The translations under genes and the position numbers were made by a program. Under the pieces are notes generated by a model, which worked only from the letters and a program-made list of their open reading frames with translations, was not told where the DNA came from and made no database searches. 64,000 nucleotides of DNA from Tsuneonella mangrovi. GTDB lineage: Bacteria; Pseudomonadota; Alphaproteobacteria; Sphingomonadales; Sphingomonadaceae. Shown here in pieces: positions 27,276 through 36,314 of the stretch (its first letter is position 1; every line of letters starts with the position of its first letter). The stretch is from contig NZ_CP022889.1 in assembly GCF_002269345.1 (NCBI RefSeq), positions 1,860,001 to 1,924,000 on the forward strand, written 5' to 3'.

Positions 27276-27327
27276 AGCGAGTAGTCCTCTTCAGAACGAT
27301 AGTTGTATCTTGGCGTCGCTGCGGAAA

Positions 27328-27975
27328 TCAGTCCGGCAGCACGTAGCGAATCGATTGGCTGGTTGTCGACGAAACAGGATCGCCGGCATCGTTGAGCGCG
27401 GGATTGTAGCGTGCGTAGCGCTGCATGCCGCGACAGGCAGCGTCGTCGAGCGAGCTCGAACCGGAACTGCGAATCACATTACAGCCCTGGACGCGTCCAT
27501 CCGCACCGATGGTGATCTGCATCGTCACCGTCCCCGATTCATTGCGGCGGAGCGCAGCCGACGGATAGTCGCCTTGGATACGAGCAGCCCACCGTTGGAG
27601 GTTGTCCGGCGATGCGCCACGGGCCCGCGAAGGCGGTGCCGGTGGTGCCGGCGGAGGCACGCGCAGCACGGGCGGTGCCGGCGGCGGGATCGTCGGCTGA
27701 GTCTGGATCGGCGGCGGGGCCGGCGCAATGTTGATTGGCGGCGGCGGGGCAACGATCGGCGGCGGCGGATTATCCTGCTTCGGCGGTGGCGGAGGTGGTT
27801 TCTTCTCCGGCGGCGGCTCCTTGATATCGACCGTCGTCACGCGCTCGATCGCCTTCTTGACCGCCGAATAGGCGAGCCCGGTGACCAATGCGTAGCCGAG
27901 AGCGATATGGATGAGCGCAACGATGATAATCGCGACAATTCTGCTGCCGCTCATCTGTTGGTCAGCGTAGGCCAT
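27328..27975 (-). CDS. tonB: TonB energy-transducing protein
   Basis: 215 residues: a single N-terminal helix (IVAIIIVALIHIALGYALV), a long Pro-rich spacer (EPPPEKKPPPPPPK... to PPAPPAPP, about residues 53-118), and a C-terminal TonB domain (AALRRNESGTVTMQITIGAD ... CNVIRSSG). Spans the periplasm and opens TonB-dependent outer-membrane receptors. Head of the tonB-exbB-exbD-exbD run. Confidence 0.94.
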   Translation of the reverse strand: MAYADQQMSGSRIVAIIIVALIHIALGYALVTGLAYSAVKKAIERVTTVDIKEPPPEKKPPPPPPKQDNPPPPIVAPPPPINIAPAPPPIQTQPTIPPPAPPVLRVPPPAPPAPPSRARGASPDNLQRWAARIQGDYPSAALRRNESGTVTMQITIGADGRVQGCNVIRSSGSSSLDDAACRGMQRYARYNPALNDAGDPVSSTTSQSIRYVLPD

Positions 27976-28313
27976 TCAGTCGCATCACTCCATAGTCTCA
28001 GGCCGGACTAGGTCCGGCAAAAACACGATTGGCAACGCGGGCAGAGCCTGCGCCCAATCAATTCATAGCTGTCCACCCTGCAGGACACCTGGTGCGATGC
28101 CCTGTCTCGGCCTCCGGATCCCCGAAGATCCGGAACAGCCAGCCGGGTTTGTTGTTGAGTATCCTCTCCCGGTCTGACCGGACCTTTAGCTATCTAGGCT
28201 CCCCCAAGCAAACCCTTTATCGGTTCACCCCGGATTCAGCGCTTCTCGTCTGCAACGCGTGGCATTCGATCCAGTTTCCGGCCTCGGCTACGCGGGTCGA
28301 TTTGGAGGAACCG
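27976..28313. other. 338-bp divergent intergenic region with three dyads
   Basis: Lies between tonB (minus) and a secreted-protein gene (plus). It holds three perfect inverted repeats: GCCGGAC-TAG-GTCCGGC (28002-28018, 27 bp before the tonB ATG), CCGGATC-CCCGAA-GATCCGG (28114-28133) and CCGGT-CTG-ACCGG (28169-28181). The last overlaps ATCCTCTCCC (28161-28170), which also occurs in the candidate small RNA at 22306-22315. No gene with a convincing ribosome site is seen. The first dyad could be an operator or a 5' leader stem of the tonB transcript. Confidence 0.55.
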
Positions 28314-29189
28314 ATGATTCGACCGATCCGTCCGTTTGTCAGGCGAATGACTCCGCTTGCGGTAATCGCGACCAGCCTTCTTCCGGCGGTCCATCCGGTT
28401 GTCGCTCAGGATCAGGTAAGCGGATTTGCGAGTGAGCCCACGCTGACTTACGCCGACTTGGCGGACTTGTCGGACGCCGCTTCCGAGGTGGTTCACGTGC
28501 GGGTTAGCGGTCAGATTGCCCTGCCTCCCGAGCGCGCGCCGAGCGTCGCGCCGGGGATGGTTCGACTGTATGTCGAGGCCGACACGTTGGCGCTCATTTC
28601 AGGCAGCGCGCCGCTTGGCGAATCGGTCAAGTACCTCGTCGATGTTCCGCTCGATCCGCGCGGCAAGGCACCCAAGCTGAAGAAGCGTGAGTTCATCCTG
28701 TTCGCGCGTGCCGTGCCGGGCCGCCCCGACGAGTTGCAACTGGTCGGGCCGGGTGCGCAGCAGCCGTGGACGCCAGACCTTGAAGCCCGCCTGCGCCCGA
28801 TCCTTACGGCGATGGCGGCTACCGACGCGCCGCCGGTCGTTACCGGGGTTCGCGACGTCCTGGCAGTGCCCGGAAACCTTGTAGGCGAATCCGAAACCCA
28901 GATGTTCCTTTCGACCCAGAGCGGCGACCCGGTTTCGATTTCGATTGTCCGGCGTCCCGGGATGGCCCCTGTCTGGGGCGTTTCCTATTCGGAGATCGTC
29001 GACCAGGCAGCGCGCCCGCCGCAGCGTGATACGTTGGCGTGGTATCGCTTGGCCTGCTTCCTGCCGCAGCAGTTGCCCGGTGCAGCCAACCTAACCCGCG
29101 ATGCGACATCGCGCCAGCTGGCGGTAGCCGACTATGCCTTCGTGATCCGGCAACTCGGGCCGTGCGAACGCACACTCGCTACCCGCTGA
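28314..29189 (+). CDS. Secreted protein of unknown function
   Basis: 291 residues from ATG 28314, which has GGAGGA 5 bp upstream; the longer frame upstream is not needed. The N-terminus is a signal peptide (VRRMTPLAVIATSLLPAVHPVVAQ). The mature part has no recognised motif. It includes a short conserved-looking stretch VHVRVSGQIALPPERA and two cysteines (LACFLPQQ and GPCERT) near the C-terminus that may bond. Likely periplasmic. Confidence 0.8.
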   Translation: MIRPIRPFVRRMTPLAVIATSLLPAVHPVVAQDQVSGFASEPTLTYADLADLSDAASEVVHVRVSGQIALPPERAPSVAPGMVRLYVEADTLALISGSAPLGESVKYLVDVPLDPRGKAPKLKKREFILFARAVPGRPDELQLVGPGAQQPWTPDLEARLRPILTAMAATDAPPVVTGVRDVLAVPGNLVGESETQMFLSTQSGDPVSISIVRRPGMAPVWGVSYSEIVDQAARPPQRDTLAWYRLACFLPQQLPGAANLTRDATSRQLAVADYAFVIRQLGPCERTLATR

Positions 29190-29286
29190 GGCTGGCGGGT
29201 CGATAGTTTCTCTATCTTGGCCCTGCGGTGATGCCTCGCCTAGAGCGCGCCACATGACTACCGCGAATCAGGAGTAGACGACGGAC

Positions 29287-30597
29287 ATGGCCGAACCGCT
29301 GCGGATTGCGCTTGCCGGGTTGGGGACCGTTGGCGCGGGCGTGATTCGCCTGTTGGAGGCCAATGCCGCGTTGATTACGGCGCGCGCTGGTCGCCGGTTG
29401 CAGGTTGTCGCGGTCAGTGCCCGCGATCGAGACAAGGATCGCGGGGTAGATCTGTCGGCGTTCGACTGGTGCGACGACATGACCGCAATGGCCTCCCGCA
29501 GCGATGTGGAGGCGGTGGTCGAGCTGGTCGGCGGTGCCGACGGGCCCGCGCTGACGCTCGCCCGCAACGCGATCCGCGAAGGCAAGGCGCTAGTGACGGC
29601 GAACAAGGCGATGATCGCTCACCACGGCCTGTCGCTTGCCGAATCGGCCGAAGCCGCAGGTATCCCGCTCAAGTTCGAGGCAGCGGTTGCCGGCGGTATC
29701 CCGGTGATCAAGGGCTTGCGCGAAGGCGCGGCGGCCAACGCCATCGAAAGCGTGCAGGGAATCCTCAACGGTACGTGCAATTTCATTCTCTCGACGATGG
29801 AAGATACCGGTGCCGATTTTGCCGATGTGCTGGCCGAAGCCCAGGCGCGCGGGTTTGCGGAAGCGGACCCGACGTTCGACATCGAAGGGATCGACGCCGC
29901 GCACAAGCTCGCGATCCTGGCCGCGATCGCGTTCGGCGCGCGGCTCGACTTTGCGCAAGTCGCTTCCGAAGGAATCAGCCGCGTCCGGGCAGCCGATATT
30001 GCCCGCGCCGACGATCTCGGGTTCGTGATCCGCCTGGTCGGAACGGCGGATATCGAGGGCAACGGCGATGGGTCGGTCCGCCTGCTCCAGCGGGTCCGTC
30101 CGTGCCTCGTTCCCGAAGGTCATCCTCTGGCGCACGTTGACGGCCCGACCAACGCAGTTGTCGCCGAAGGCAATTTCTCCGGCCGCTTGCTGTTCCAGGG
30201 TGCAGGGGCGGGGGATGGACCGACCGCCAGCGCCGTGGTTGCCGACTTGATCGATATCGCGCGCGGCGAAGCGGGCCCGGCATTCTCGGTCCCGGTCGGC
30301 GAACTCGCACCGCTCGAACCTGCCGATGCCGGCGAGCGTAGCGGACGCAATTATATTCGTTTCACGGTGGCTGACCGGCCTGGCGTTCTGGCGGAAATCA
30401 CCGCCGCAATGCGCGACGCGGGCGTTTCGATCGAAAGCCTGATCCAGCAGGGCCGCGAGGAAGAGGGTGGCGAAGTGCTGGTGGCGATGGTGGTCCACGA
30501 GGGGCCCGAGCGCTGCGTTACCGAAGCGCTACGCTTGCTCGAAGGGTCGGAGAGCCTGACTGCCCGGCCGTTGGTGATGCCTATCCTGGCTGCCTAG
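29287..30597 (+). CDS. hom: Homoserine dehydrogenase
   Basis: NAD(P)-dependent reduction of aspartate semialdehyde to homoserine, the branch to threonine and methionine. 436 residues: Rossmann start IALAGLGTVGAGVIRLL, GILNGTCNFILSTMEDTG and EADPTFDIEGIDAAHKL of the catalytic domain, then an ACT domain (FTVADRPGVLAEITAAM) for feedback control. Its 3' end overlaps the convergent gene by 17 bp. Confidence 0.97.
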   Translation: MAEPLRIALAGLGTVGAGVIRLLEANAALITARAGRRLQVVAVSARDRDKDRGVDLSAFDWCDDMTAMASRSDVEAVVELVGGADGPALTLARNAIREGKALVTANKAMIAHHGLSLAESAEAAGIPLKFEAAVAGGIPVIKGLREGAAANAIESVQGILNGTCNFILSTMEDTGADFADVLAEAQARGFAEADPTFDIEGIDAAHKLAILAAIAFGARLDFAQVASEGISRVRAADIARADDLGFVIRLVGTADIEGNGDGSVRLLQRVRPCLVPEGHPLAHVDGPTNAVVAEGNFSGRLLFQGAGAGDGPTASAVVADLIDIARGEAGPAFSVPVGELAPLEPADAGERSGRNYIRFTVADRPGVLAEITAAMRDAGVSIESLIQQGREEEGGEVLVAMVVHEGPERCVTEALRLLEGSESLTARPLVMPILAA

Positions 30598-31198
30598 TGG
30601 CGGGCTGCCCGGCAGGCGCGGGAGCTCGATCCGGACCGGTCTTCGCTGTATCCGCTTCGGTGCCGCCAGGGCCCTCGCCTTTCCGAGCAGAATCGCTCTT
30701 GGGCTTTGGCTTGACGGGCGGTCCTTCGTACCCGGTCGGGGCCAGCCCGTGTGCTACGCGGTCGGCGTCTGATCCGGGCGGCGCTTCGGGGATCGCCTTG
30801 AGGTCGATCAGCTTGGGCATCGGCGGCGGGCATGGCGGGACGAAGCATCCGCGCGCGACCACCGGCCCGGGATAGTGCGGTGCGAGATCGGGCGCGCGCG
30901 GAATATCATCTTTCGCCCCGGCCCCGGTCGGATCGAGCTCGGCGCTCGATTTGACGCGGAATTGGCTCTGGTCCTCGACTTGCGCGCACACCACGATCGG
31001 GCTGCCGGGCTTCGGCGTTGGACAGGCCTTTTGCGACTGCGGTGTCGGCGGGCCGTAGGCCTGCTTGGCGGTCTCGATCGCTTGCTTCGCGGTGACGTTT
31101 TGCTGCGCGGCTGGCACGGCCACCGCGTTGTCCTGCGCAGCTGCGGGCGCGGCTGCGATCAGCGCAAGGAGGACAACCGGCATCGCGCTGCTCGACAA
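30581..31198 (-). CDS. Secreted Pro/Lys-rich protein of unknown function
   Basis: 205 residues if started at TTG 31198, which has AAGGAG 7 bp upstream; an ATG five codons later lacks a site. The signal peptide is MLSSSAMPVVLLALIAAAPAAAQ. The mature protein has four Cys (KACPTPK, VVCAQV, RGCFVPPCPP) and a Pro/Lys/Gly-rich tail. No enzyme motif is seen. The frame is open upstream to 31564 but that part is antisense to glpX. Confidence 0.72.
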   Translation of the reverse strand: MSSSAMPVVLLALIAAAPAAAQDNAVAVPAAQQNVTAKQAIETAKQAYGPPTPQSQKACPTPKPGSPIVVCAQVEDQSQFRVKSSAELDPTGAGAKDDIPRAPDLAPHYPGPVVARGCFVPPCPPPMPKLIDLKAIPEAPPGSDADRVAHGLAPTGYEGPPVKPKPKSDSARKGEGPGGTEADTAKTGPDRAPAPAGQPATRQPG

Positions 31199-31254
31199 TC
31201 GCGGGCTCCTTGGGCTACCGGGCGCCAAACCTCGCTTCCGGGACTGAATTGGCC

Positions 31255-32241
31255 ATGAACAAGACGAAACCTTCCGCATCCCACGTTCTCGACCGCGTTC
31301 TCGTACTCGAGATGGTCCGGGTGACCGAAGCCGCAGCGATCGCCGCCAGCAAGCTGGTCGGGCGAGGCGACGAGAAGGCAGCTGATGCTGCAGCGGTCGA
31401 AGCGATGCGGAAGGCATTCGACGAGCTCTACATGGACGGCACCGTCGTGATCGGCGAGGGCGAGCGCGACGAAGCGCCGATGCTTTATATCGGTGAAAAG
31501 GTCGGTGGTGCACCGGGCCGGGGCCCGAAGATCGATATCGCGCTCGACCCGCTCGAGGGCACAACGATCACCGCCAAGGCCGGACCCAACGCGCTGGCGG
31601 TGCTGGCCGCGGCCGAGGAAGGCTGCCTGCTCAACGCGCCCGATACCTATATGGACAAGCTCGCGGTCGGCCCCGGCTATCCCGAAGGCATCATCGACCT
31701 CGCCAAGAGCCCGACCGAGAACGTCAAGGCGGTTGCTGCCGCCAAGGGCGTGGAGCCAGGTGACATTATCGTGTGCGTGCTCGACCGTCCGCGCCACGGA
31801 GAACTCATCGCCGAACTGCGCAGCCTGGGATGCGGCGTAGTGCTGATCGGCGACGGCGATGTCGCAGGCGTGATCGCAGTGACCGATCCGGATACCACTA
31901 TTGATATGTACATGGGCCAGGGCGGTGCCCCGGAAGGTGTGCTGGCAGCTGCGGCGCTGCGCTGCGTCGGCGGTCAGTTCAACGGCCGGCTGGTATTCCG
32001 CAACGACGACGAAAAAGCGCGGGCCCGCAAGTGGGGCATCGCCGACAAGGACTTCGACCGGATCTACAAGCTTGAAGAGCTCGCGCGTGGCGATTGCATT
32101 TTTGCCGCCACCGGGGTCACCGACGGCTCGTTGCTCGACGGGGTCAAGCGCCTGCGCGGCGGGAAGATGACGACAGAAAGCGTAGTGATGCGCGCCAGCA
32201 GCGGCACCGTGCGGTGGATCAAGGGCGAGCATCGCATCTAG
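31255..32241 (+). CDS. glpX: Class II fructose-1,6-bisphosphatase
   Basis: Gluconeogenic phosphatase. 328 residues with VVIGEGERDEAPML, IDIALDPLEGTTITAKAGPNA (metal-binding Asp/Glu cluster) and GGAPEGVLAAAALRCVGG, the GlpX hallmarks. ATG 31255 matches the usual N-terminus (MNKTKPSASHVLDRVLV). It sits between hom and prs. Confidence 0.96.
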   Translation: MNKTKPSASHVLDRVLVLEMVRVTEAAAIAASKLVGRGDEKAADAAAVEAMRKAFDELYMDGTVVIGEGERDEAPMLYIGEKVGGAPGRGPKIDIALDPLEGTTITAKAGPNALAVLAAAEEGCLLNAPDTYMDKLAVGPGYPEGIIDLAKSPTENVKAVAAAKGVEPGDIIVCVLDRPRHGELIAELRSLGCGVVLIGDGDVAGVIAVTDPDTTIDMYMGQGGAPEGVLAAAALRCVGGQFNGRLVFRNDDEKARARKWGIADKDFDRIYKLEELARGDCIFAATGVTDGSLLDGVKRLRGGKMTTESVVMRASSGTVRWIKGEHRI

Positions 32242-32350
32242 GTTGCGCCCCGCCTGTCCAAAACCTGCGGCGACCCCTGTTGCAATCGCGTGACTCGCGG
32301 CTAAGCCCGCATTGACCGATTCTGCCTCACGTATATTCGAGGGAACGACG

Positions 32351-33286
32351 ATGAAGATCATGTCCGGCAATTCGAACCTCCCGCTCGCCCGGGCGATTGC
32401 AGGTTACCTCGAAATGCCGCTGACCGACGCCAGCGTCCGCCGCTTCGCCGACGAGGAAGTGTTCGTCGAAATCCACGAGAACGTGCGTGGCGAGGATGTC
32501 TTCCTGATCCAGTCGACCGGCTTTCCGGCGAACGACAACCTGATGGAACTGCTGATCTGCATCGATGCGCTCAAGCGCGCGTCGGCAAGCCGGATTACTG
32601 CAGTGGTCCCCTATTTCGGGTATGCCCGGCAGGATCGCAAACCCGGGCCGCGCACACCGATCAGCGCCAAGCTGGTCGCCAACCTGATCACCGAAGCCGG
32701 TGCCGATCGCGTGCTTTCGGTCGACCTCCATGCAGGTCAGATCCAGGGTTTCTTCGATATCCCGACCGATAACCTGTTCGCCGCCCCGGTGATGGCTGCC
32801 GATATCCAGGCGCGATACGGCGATCGCGAGCTGATGGTCGTCAGCCCCGACGTTGGCGGCGTTGTGCGCGCCCGTGCGCTGGCCAAGCGGCTCGACAACG
32901 CGCCGCTCGCCATCGTCGACAAGCGGCGTGACCGGCCGGGCGAATCCGAAGTGATGAACATCATCGGCGACGTCTCGGGCCGCCACTGCATCCTGATTGA
33001 CGACATCGTCGATTCGGGCGGGACGCTGTGCAATGCGGCGCAGGCTCTTCTTGATGGCGGCGCAAAGTCGGTCGCGGCCTATATCACCCACGGCGTATTG
33101 TCGGGTGGTGCTGTGGCCCGGGTCGATGGGTCTGCGCTTGAGGAACTGGTCATCACCGACACGATCCGGGCGACCGATGCGGCAAGCGATTCCAAGCGCA
33201 TCCGGTTCCTGACGATTGCGCCGTTGATCGGCGAGGCCGTACGCCGGATTGCCGACGAAAGTTCGGTCTCCAGCCTGTTCGACTGA
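32351..33286 (+). CDS. prs: Ribose-phosphate pyrophosphokinase
   Basis: Makes PRPP from ribose-5-phosphate and ATP. 311 residues from ATG 32351 with GAGGGA 6 bp upstream. Motifs: [30 protein letters not shown] (catalytic loop), [12 protein letters not shown] and the PRPP-binding [14 protein letters not shown]. The PRPP it makes is used by apt and purine genes in this window. Confidence 0.97.
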   Translation: MKIMSGNSNLPLARAIAGYLEMPLTDASVRRFADEEVFVEIHENVRGEDVFLIQSTGFPANDNLMELLICIDALKRASASRITAVVPYFGYARQDRKPGPRTPISAKLVANLITEAGADRVLSVDLHAGQIQGFFDIPTDNLFAAPVMAADIQARYGDRELMVVSPDVGGVVRARALAKRLDNAPLAIVDKRRDRPGESEVMNIIGDVSGRHCILIDDIVDSGGTLCNAAQALLDGGAKSVAAYITHGVLSGGAVARVDGSALEELVITDTIRATDAASDSKRIRFLTIAPLIGEAVRRIADESSVSSLFD

Positions 33287-33287
33287 C

Positions 33288-34070
33288 GTGGCGCTGGCCG
33301 ACGATCTCGCGCTCGCCAACCGGCTTGCCGATGCGGCTGGTGCAGCGATCCGCCCCTATTGGCGCGGTGCGATCGGGCTTGAAGCGAAGGATGACGCATC
33401 TCCGGTAACGTTAGCCGACCGCGCGGCGGAAGAGGCAATGCGGCGGATCCTTGCCGCCGAGGTCCCGCGCGATGGCATCCAGGGCGAGGAGTTCGGTATC
33501 GAGCGTGAAGGTGCGTCGCGCCGCTGGGTGCTCGATCCGATCGACGGGACCAACAGCTTCGTCGCCGGACGACCCATTTTCGGCACACTGATTGCGCTGC
33601 TTGAAGGCGGGTTCCCGGTCCTGGGCGTGATCGACCAACCGATCCTCGGCGAACGCTGGGTCGGCGCAACCGGCCAGCAGACCACCTTCAACGGCCAACC
33701 GGCACAGTCCCGGGCGTGTCGCGAACTGTCGGATGCACTGCTCGCCACGACCAGCCCGAGCCTGTTCGACGATCACGCGGCCGAGCATTTCATGGCGCTG
33801 GCGGGAAAGACGGCGCATCGGCGGATGGTGTGGGGTGGCGATTGCTACAACTATGGCCTGCTCGCGAGCGGCCAGATCGACCTGGTTTGCGAGGCGGGGC
33901 TCAAGTTGCACGATTTCGCCGCGCTGGTGCCAGTGGTCGAAGGGGCTGGCGGGACTATGGCAGATTGGAACGGCGAGCCGCTCCACGCGGGCAGCGACGG
34001 GCACGTGATCGCGCTGGGCGATCCGGCACGGCTGGATGACGTGGTGGAAGCGCTGGCCTGCGGACACTAA
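33288..34070 (+). CDS. hisN: Inositol-monophosphatase-family histidinol phosphatase
   Basis: 260 residues from GTG 33288, one base after the prs stop. Metal/substrate motifs: EEFGIEREGASRRWVLDPIDGTNSF (the DPIDGT metal site) and GDCYNYGLLASGQIDLV. Close to HisN-type histidinol-phosphate phosphatases of alphaproteobacteria; an inositol-1-phosphatase role cannot be excluded. Confidence 0.85.
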   Translation: MALADDLALANRLADAAGAAIRPYWRGAIGLEAKDDASPVTLADRAAEEAMRRILAAEVPRDGIQGEEFGIEREGASRRWVLDPIDGTNSFVAGRPIFGTLIALLEGGFPVLGVIDQPILGERWVGATGQQTTFNGQPAQSRACRELSDALLATTSPSLFDDHAAEHFMALAGKTAHRRMVWGGDCYNYGLLASGQIDLVCEAGLKLHDFAALVPVVEGAGGTMADWNGEPLHAGSDGHVIALGDPARLDDVVEALACGH

Positions 34071-34120
34071 GCTGCTCAGGCATTAGGTAAATCCTAAGCC
34101 GGGCGCGTTAACCGTGCCCG

Positions 34121-36139
34121 ATGGCGACTCGCGCACTCGATACGGATGCAACCGCTTCGCCGCGCCCGCGCGGGCTGTGGGCGCGCCTGTTTGCATATGC
34201 GCCGGTCGCGATCGTGTTTTTCGTTTCGGCGATCGAACTGGCGCTGGCCGACCGCAAGTACGGGCTGTTTACTGGCGGCTTCGGGATGTCGCGTGCGATC
34301 GAGAGCTTCGGCCAGCGCGCCGAATTCCTGCTCGCCTACGGTCTTGCGCAGGCCGTTGTCGGACTTGCCGGCTGGCTGCTTGCGCTGCGACTTACTCGCA
34401 AGCGCCCCGCATGGGCGCCGACGCTTCTGTTTGCGATGATCAACGGGCTCGGGTTCTGCATGGTCCTCGCCGCGCAGTACCAGTTACATTCGTATTTCTC
34501 AGACGCGATCAGCTTTGCGCTCATCCGGCAGCTCGGCGGGGGGAGCCTCTACGATGCGTTCCTGTTCGGGCTGAGCGAGATCGCGCTCGCGGCGGCATGC
34601 CTGCTCGGCGTCATCGTTGCCTGCTGGATCGCCTGGCGAATTGCGCTGCGCGTCTTGCCGCCGGGGATGGAGCGACCCAGCCCTCCGCGCACGGCAGTGC
34701 TGGTCGCGGTCGGCGTGGCATTCGTCACTGTCGCATGGTTTGTCGGCCGCTCGGGCGACAACGCCGCCTATGGCCTCGAGCGCACGATTGCCTGGAGCGC
34801 GCTCGACGGCGCGCTCGATTACGCGACAGATTTCGACCGCGACGGTTACGGCATGTTCGGAATCCAGCACGATGCCGCACCGTTCGACCCGGCGCGCCAC
34901 CCGCTCGCGCTCGACATCCCGGGCAACGGTATCGATGAAGACGGGTATGGCGGCGACCTCCACCTCGTCCCCGTCGGCATGCCGCTGGGGCCGCAGGTGT
35001 TCACTCGCAAGCGGCCCAATGTCGTGGTGGTGGTGTTCGAGTCGACCCGCGGCGACGTGATCGGCAAGCGCGTGAATGGCAAGCTCGTCGCCCCCAACCT
35101 CGATGCGCTCGCCCGCAACGGCAGCATGGTCTACCCGTCCTACAGCCACGTTGCGTTCACCACCGAAAGCCTCAAGTCGATCTTCTCCGGCGCGTTGGTG
35201 CCGCATGTCGGCGACCCGTCGATGTTCCGCGATTTCAAGGCGAGCGGCTATCGCATCGGGGTTTTCTCGGGGCAGGCGGAGGATTTCGGCGACATCTCGA
35301 AAACCGTCGGGATGAAAGCCAACGCCGATGTGTTCTTCGATGCGGAGAAGCTGAAGAACCAGCGCGCGTTCGATTTCGCGGCCAAGGGCAGCCTGCTGGT
35401 CGACGAAAGTCACTTGCTCAAGGCGTTCGACGATACCTTCGGCAAGGAAGACTGGAAGAAGACCCCTCACTTTGCCTATTTCAATTTCCAGTCGGCGCAC
35501 TTCCCGTATGACCATCCCGGGGTCGCCCGCCGGATCGATCCGCACCCGCTTCCGCGCGACGAGATCGATGAAGCCAATGCCAAGCAGGTACGCGAAACCT
35601 ATTGGAATGCGGTCGCCAATTCAGACTACTGGCTCGGGCAGTTGATTGCCCGGCTCAAGGCCAAGGGCGTGTGGGACAACACGATCCTGGTCGTATCGGG
35701 CGATCACGGCGAAGACCTGTTCGAAGACGGATTCCTCGGCCACGGCCACGTGCTCAACACGCACCAGTTCGCCACCGTGTTTGTCGGCAACCGGCCCGGG
35801 ATGATGCCCAAGGGTCCGATCGCGCTCGACGATTATCGCGGCATTATCACTGCTGCGATCCGGGGCGAAACGCCTCCTGTCGAAAAGGTCGCGCCTTTCA
35901 TGCACATCGGCCCGATCGATACTCCGACCACGATCGGCCTTGCAGGCAAAGGTATGGAGCTGACGACATTGCGGCTCGATACTGGCGAGGCGTGCCTCGT
36001 GGAGCAGCACCACTGCGGCCCGATCGGCACGTTTTCCGGCAAGAACAAGCAACGGATCGACGCGGTCATCGCGCGCTGGGGATCGGAGCGTTGGCGCGAA
36101 CGCCAACGGCTCGGGACTGCCCCTAAACTCTCCTCCTGA
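34121..36139 (+). CDS. Membrane-anchored sulfatase/phosphoethanolamine-transferase-fold protein
   Basis: 672 residues. About five transmembrane helices fill residues 20-225, then a periplasmic region with two Asp-rich calcium-loop-like segments (DFDRDGYGMFG and GIDEDGYGGD). The alkaline-phosphatase-superfamily domain follows: RPNVVVVVFESTRGDVIG, a candidate Thr/Ser nucleophile in SHVAFTTESLKSIF, and VVSGDHGEDLFEDGFLGHGH with metal-binding Asp/His. This layout resembles LtaS/EptA/OpgE enzymes that move phosphate head groups onto envelope glycans or lipids. The substrate is unknown. Confidence 0.8.
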   Translation: MATRALDTDATASPRPRGLWARLFAYAPVAIVFFVSAIELALADRKYGLFTGGFGMSRAIESFGQRAEFLLAYGLAQAVVGLAGWLLALRLTRKRPAWAPTLLFAMINGLGFCMVLAAQYQLHSYFSDAISFALIRQLGGGSLYDAFLFGLSEIALAAACLLGVIVACWIAWRIALRVLPPGMERPSPPRTAVLVAVGVAFVTVAWFVGRSGDNAAYGLERTIAWSALDGALDYATDFDRDGYGMFGIQHDAAPFDPARHPLALDIPGNGIDEDGYGGDLHLVPVGMPLGPQVFTRKRPNVVVVVFESTRGDVIGKRVNGKLVAPNLDALARNGSMVYPSYSHVAFTTESLKSIFSGALVPHVGDPSMFRDFKASGYRIGVFSGQAEDFGDISKTVGMKANADVFFDAEKLKNQRAFDFAAKGSLLVDESHLLKAFDDTFGKEDWKKTPHFAYFNFQSAHFPYDHPGVARRIDPHPLPRDEIDEANAKQVRETYWNAVANSDYWLGQLIARLKAKGVWDNTILVVSGDHGEDLFEDGFLGHGHVLNTHQFATVFVGNRPGMMPKGPIALDDYRGIITAAIRGETPPVEKVAPFMHIGPIDTPTTIGLAGKGMELTTLRLDTGEACLVEQHHCGPIGTFSGKNKQRIDAVIARWGSERWRERQRLGTAPKLSS

Positions 36140-36210
36140 AGAGGGTATGATGCACCTCCACGGCCGCTCCATTTGACTGGGGTTCGCCGTTTGTGGCCAA
36201 TGTGACGGGC

Positions 36211-36228
36211 CGGTCATCAATCCGACAC
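36211..36228 (+). promoter_or_regulatory. Candidate Pho box upstream of pstS
   Basis: CGGTCATCAATCCGACAC matches the enterobacterial PhoB half-site pair (CTGTCAT-N4-CTGTCAC type) at about 14 of 18 positions, counted by hand, with correct 11-bp periodicity. It ends 86 bp before the pstS ATG, a usual distance. PhoB itself is not in the window. Confidence 0.55.
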
Positions 36229-36314
36229 GCAGTTGAAGCCTTCCGGGCGCATGGCGCTCTCGGCGACGGCAATCGTCGTCGATTCCGTCGACTCTCAGGG
36301 AAGGCTCTCCTCAC

